DNA from: Gemmataceae bacterium
GTDB taxonomy: Bacteria > Planctomycetota > Planctomycetia > Gemmatales > Gemmataceae
Assembly (NCBI GenBank): GCA_947490035.1
Contig: CANLGS010000246.1
Span: 1 to 6,563, forward strand
DNA: 6,563 bases
Reading direction: 5' to 3'
Shown: one piece after another, positions 5,859-6,563 of the stretch
How positions within the stretch are numbered: position 1 is the first letter of the stretch
Layout: every line of letters starts with the position of its first letter
Notes under the pieces: model-generated
Databases searched by the model: none
What the model saw: the letters and a program-made list of their open reading frames with translations, nothing else
Told to the model about the DNA's origin: nothing
Position numbers and translations under genes: made by a program

Positions 5859-6463
5859 GTGATCGCGGAAATGTGGGAAAACGAAGATAACGCGCGCGAA
5901 CTGTTGCGCCTATTTCCTGATAGCTTCAGTCGACGTAAATTGCGGCACTTCATCTGCGAGTTTGTGCGCGGCAAATTCCCGTTGCCACTCCGAATCGAAG
6001 CTGCAACGGTCCTCGCTCTTGCGGGGCAGATCGCGGATGACGAGGCGAATGTCGATGAAGGCGATTGGGTTGTTACCTTTGAGGAACTTGACGCGCGCAG
6101 GAACAAGTTTCGCAGGTGGCAACGCGTTCCTCCTCGTTCTTGCGATCGGGGTCGACATTTATGATGATGCACTTTGGGCACTTGAAGACGTGACTGTTCC
6201 AGAAAACGAGCAAGCAGTTACGCTGATTCGCGAAATCTTCGGCAATCCGTTTCGGCCGATTGATTTCACCGCATGGCGCACTGGCACTGCGGTGTCACTG
6301 GCGCGGGGCATGTACGAGTCGCGTGACTTCGGCGCGATGCCGATTCTCGCGGACGCGCTCCAAGACGCAGGGTGCGATAACGCCGAGGTGCTGAACCACT
6401 GCCGCGACGCAACTTCACGTTCGCGGGTGCTGGGTCGTGGATGGCGTGTTGGGGCTTGGGTAG
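5859..6463 (+). pseudogene. Frameshifted member of an uncharacterised planctomycete paralogous family
   Basis: No single frame encodes a whole protein, yet three consecutive frames do. From GTG 5859 to about 6117 the frame gives an N-terminal part with SRRKLRHFICEF and RIEAATVLALAGQIADDEA. From about 6120 to about 6412 the next frame gives NAFLLVLAIGVDIYDDALWA, LIREIFGNPFRP and PILADALQDAGCDNAEVLNHC. From 6416 the third frame gives HVRGCWVVDGVLGLG and stops at TAG 6461-6463. IFGNPFRP, PILADAL-DAGCD and HVRGCWVVD are hallmarks, in my memory, of a large Gemmata family of unknown function; no name is offered. Both shifts are +1 in sense, so they do not cancel. Without repair the first frame ends at TGA 6162-6164, giving about 101 residues. 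The first 400 bases are visibly lower in G+C and richer in A/T third positions than the neighbours. Sequencing errors are an alternative to decay. Confidence 0.6.
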
Positions 6464-6563
6464 GTGCCGCTTGCCGAGCGGCACGGCTTCGCAACTCAAA
6501 TGGCTTCGGGAATGTCCGTGTAGCTCGCCGTCGGGCTATCCCGTGCCGCTCGGCAAGCGGCAC
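6464..6563. repeat. Pair of inverted palindromes at the right edge
   Basis: The arms 6464-6486 and 6541-6563 are perfect 23-bp inverted copies. Each arm is itself a hairpin (stem GTGCCGCT, a 5-nt loop, stem AGCGGCAC). The 54-bp spacer contains another small stem, TAGCTC with GGGCTA, around 6520-6538. The left arm begins on the base directly after the TAG of the broken gene. The right arm ends at the window edge, so the element may continue. Confidence 0.8.

Noticed and set aside
5666..6181. A 171-codon minus-strand open frame over the kinase end and broken gene
   Set aside because: Its C-terminal part is only the reverse reading of the tandem repeat and kinase end, and the opposite strand carries family motifs.
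6037..6563. Reading the middle frame alone from an ATG at 6037 as an intact gene
   Set aside because: The first 28 or so residues then lack the family N-terminus, which is present in the other frame, and the C-terminus runs into the palindrome instead of HVRGCWVVD and its stop.

Overview
The window is GC-rich bacterial DNA and most probably comes from a planctomycete of the Gemmataceae (Gemmata-like). Three things point there: the protein make-up, very high G+C at third codon positions, and several palindromic intergenic elements of a kind I associate with Gemmata genomes. The assignment is from memory of such sequences, not from a search. Gene starts mostly lack strong Shine-Dalgarno sites, and there is no long operon.

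Layout from left to right. Positions 1-222 hold no gene I can support, but carry a small hairpin element and a 15-bp direct repeat. A lipoprotein-type extracellular solute-binding protein is encoded on the minus strand (223-1734). A 230-bp divergent region separates it from a plus-strand FHA-domain protein (1965-2816). A 172-bp imperfect inverted repeat (2828-2999) follows, then mutY, the A/G-specific adenine glycosylase (3021-4166). A nested, near-perfect inverted repeat (4173-4318) follows mutY. Next is a PhoR-like sensor histidine kinase (4391-5776) with a candidate extended -10 promoter. A 14-bp tandem repeat follows the kinase. After it comes a broken gene (about 5859-6463) of a planctomycete paralogous family; it needs two +1 frame changes to be read. 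The window ends in a pair of inverted palindromes (6464-6563).

The genes do not form one pathway. The FHA protein suggests Ser/Thr phospho-signalling, the kinase two-component signalling, MutY repair of oxidised-guanine mispairs, and the lipoprotein ligand capture. Neither the solute-binding protein nor the kinase has its usual partner (ABC permease/ATPase, response regulator) in the window.

Two observations deserve most attention. First, mutY carries an apparent in-frame 24-nt insertion that is almost entirely one perfect 8-bp-stem palindrome; removing it restores the family spacing. This resembles a palindromic element that has entered a coding sequence. Second, all five gene 3' ends have a repetitive or palindromic element within about 12 bp of the stop codon. 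MutY also has Glu where the family has its catalytic Asp.
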